The translations under genes and the position numbers were made by a program. DNA of 6,105 bases from assembly GCA_964577825.1 (NCBI GenBank), contig CAZOBJ010000151.1, positions 1 to 6,105 of the forward strand, given 5' to 3'. Shown piece after piece: positions 5,743-6,105 of this stretch. The stretch comes from CAZOBJ01 sp964577825. Its GTDB lineage: Bacteria > Planctomycetota > SZUA-567 > JAFGNG01. Within the stretch, counting starts at the first letter, position 1; every line of letters begins with the position of its first letter. The notes beneath the pieces are model-generated. The model made no database searches. It worked only from the letters and a program-made list of their open reading frames with translations, and had not been told where the DNA came from.

Positions 5743-6105
5743 GCATGAGCAGCTTGTCGAGCTCACCGCCTTGCTGGCGGAGCCGCTCGGCGGCTTCGTC
5801 GCCGCCAAGGATAATCTCTTCGATCTCCTCGGCGACCTTGTCATAATCCAGGTTCTGAGGCCGGTGTCGAACGGCCTGTCGGCGTTTGAGGTCGAGCGCT
5901 TCGGGCACCTCGTCTTTGGAGTCGACGAGAGGCACGAGTCTGTCAATGCCCGTCTCCTGCAGCACGCGGCGCACCGTCCCGTGCGCGCCCAAGAGAACCA
6001 GGCGGAAATCGCGGGCCTGTAACGCCCCGTGAAATCGGACAACCTGGCCGAGCATGGTGCTGTTCATGTACTCGACGTCGGAGAGGTCCAGCACGTGGTG
6101 TTCGG
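5723..6105 (-). CDS. STAS-domain protein (anti-sigma factor antagonist type), N-terminus missing
   Basis: The reading frame enters at the right edge of the window and stops with TAA at 5725-5723; 126 residues are visible. The first visible stretch, HVLDLSDVEYMNSTMLGQVV, is the core of a STAS domain, where SpoIIAA/RsbV proteins have LDLS...MDSSGLG or MDSTGLG and the serine is phosphorylated by a partner kinase. Here the motif is N-S-T-M, with Ser at 6061-6059 and Thr at 6058-6056 as possible phospho-acceptors, but the usual Asp and Gly are replaced. LVLLGAHGTVRRVLQETGID matches the later strand and helix of the fold. After it comes a charged tail of about 54 residues with a helical stretch (DYDKVAEEIEEIILG). 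Such proteins usually relieve sigma-factor inhibition in partner-switching pathways. An apparent GTG start at 6094 is just an internal Val codon; the real start is outside the window. Confidence 0.85.
   Translation of the reverse strand, partial: EHHVLDLSDVEYMNSTMLGQVVRFHGALQARDFRLVLLGAHGTVRRVLQETGIDRLVPLVDSKDEVPEALDLKRRQAVRHRPQNLDYDKVAEEIEEIILGGDEAAERLRQQGGELDKLLMQEPEAP

Overview
The window is GC-rich bacterial DNA. It holds the 3' end of a ribosomal-protein/RNA polymerase alpha operon, followed by a short accessory gene cluster on the same strand and one convergent partial gene. The universal genes (uS13, uS11, RpoA, bL17) look planctomycete-like to me. RpoA starting MRIRWRGFELP and the uS13 N-terminus (MPRLVGVDVPNEK) are the main hints. 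This is recall of family sequences, not a search, so the phylum is a moderate-confidence inference.

Positions 1-2810 (+) run infA (3' end only), rpmJ, rpsM, rpsK, rpoA, rplQ. This is the classic alpha-operon order except that rpsD (uS4) is absent between rpsK and rpoA. Each gene has a purine-rich ribosome binding site. A 99-nt gap, unusually long for this block, precedes rpoA.

Positions 2901-5726 (+) hold four genes joined by three consecutive 4-nt stop/start overlaps (ATGA, ATGA, GTGA): a lipoprotein with an alpha/beta-hydrolase-like but apparently serine-less motif; a second lipoprotein with HEAT-like helical repeats; a 68-residue protein with two membrane helices; and a complete type-I glycerate 2-kinase. 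The overlaps suggest translational coupling and coordinated expression. Why an envelope trio is coupled to glycerate phosphorylation is not evident. I see no clear promoter in the 90 nt after rplQ, so the cluster may be read through from the ribosomal operon.

Positions 5723-6105 (-) carry the C-terminal part of a STAS-domain protein (anti-sigma-factor-antagonist type) with a long charged tail; its N-terminus lies outside the window. Its stop codon overlaps that of the glycerate kinase gene on the opposite strand. Both stops sit in the loop of a perfect 12-bp inverted repeat that probably acts as a bidirectional terminator.

No tRNA, rRNA, CRISPR array, insertion sequence or toxin-antitoxin pair was seen. 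The most interesting material is the coupled four-gene cluster, the hydrolase-like lipoprotein, and the hairpin containing both stops.
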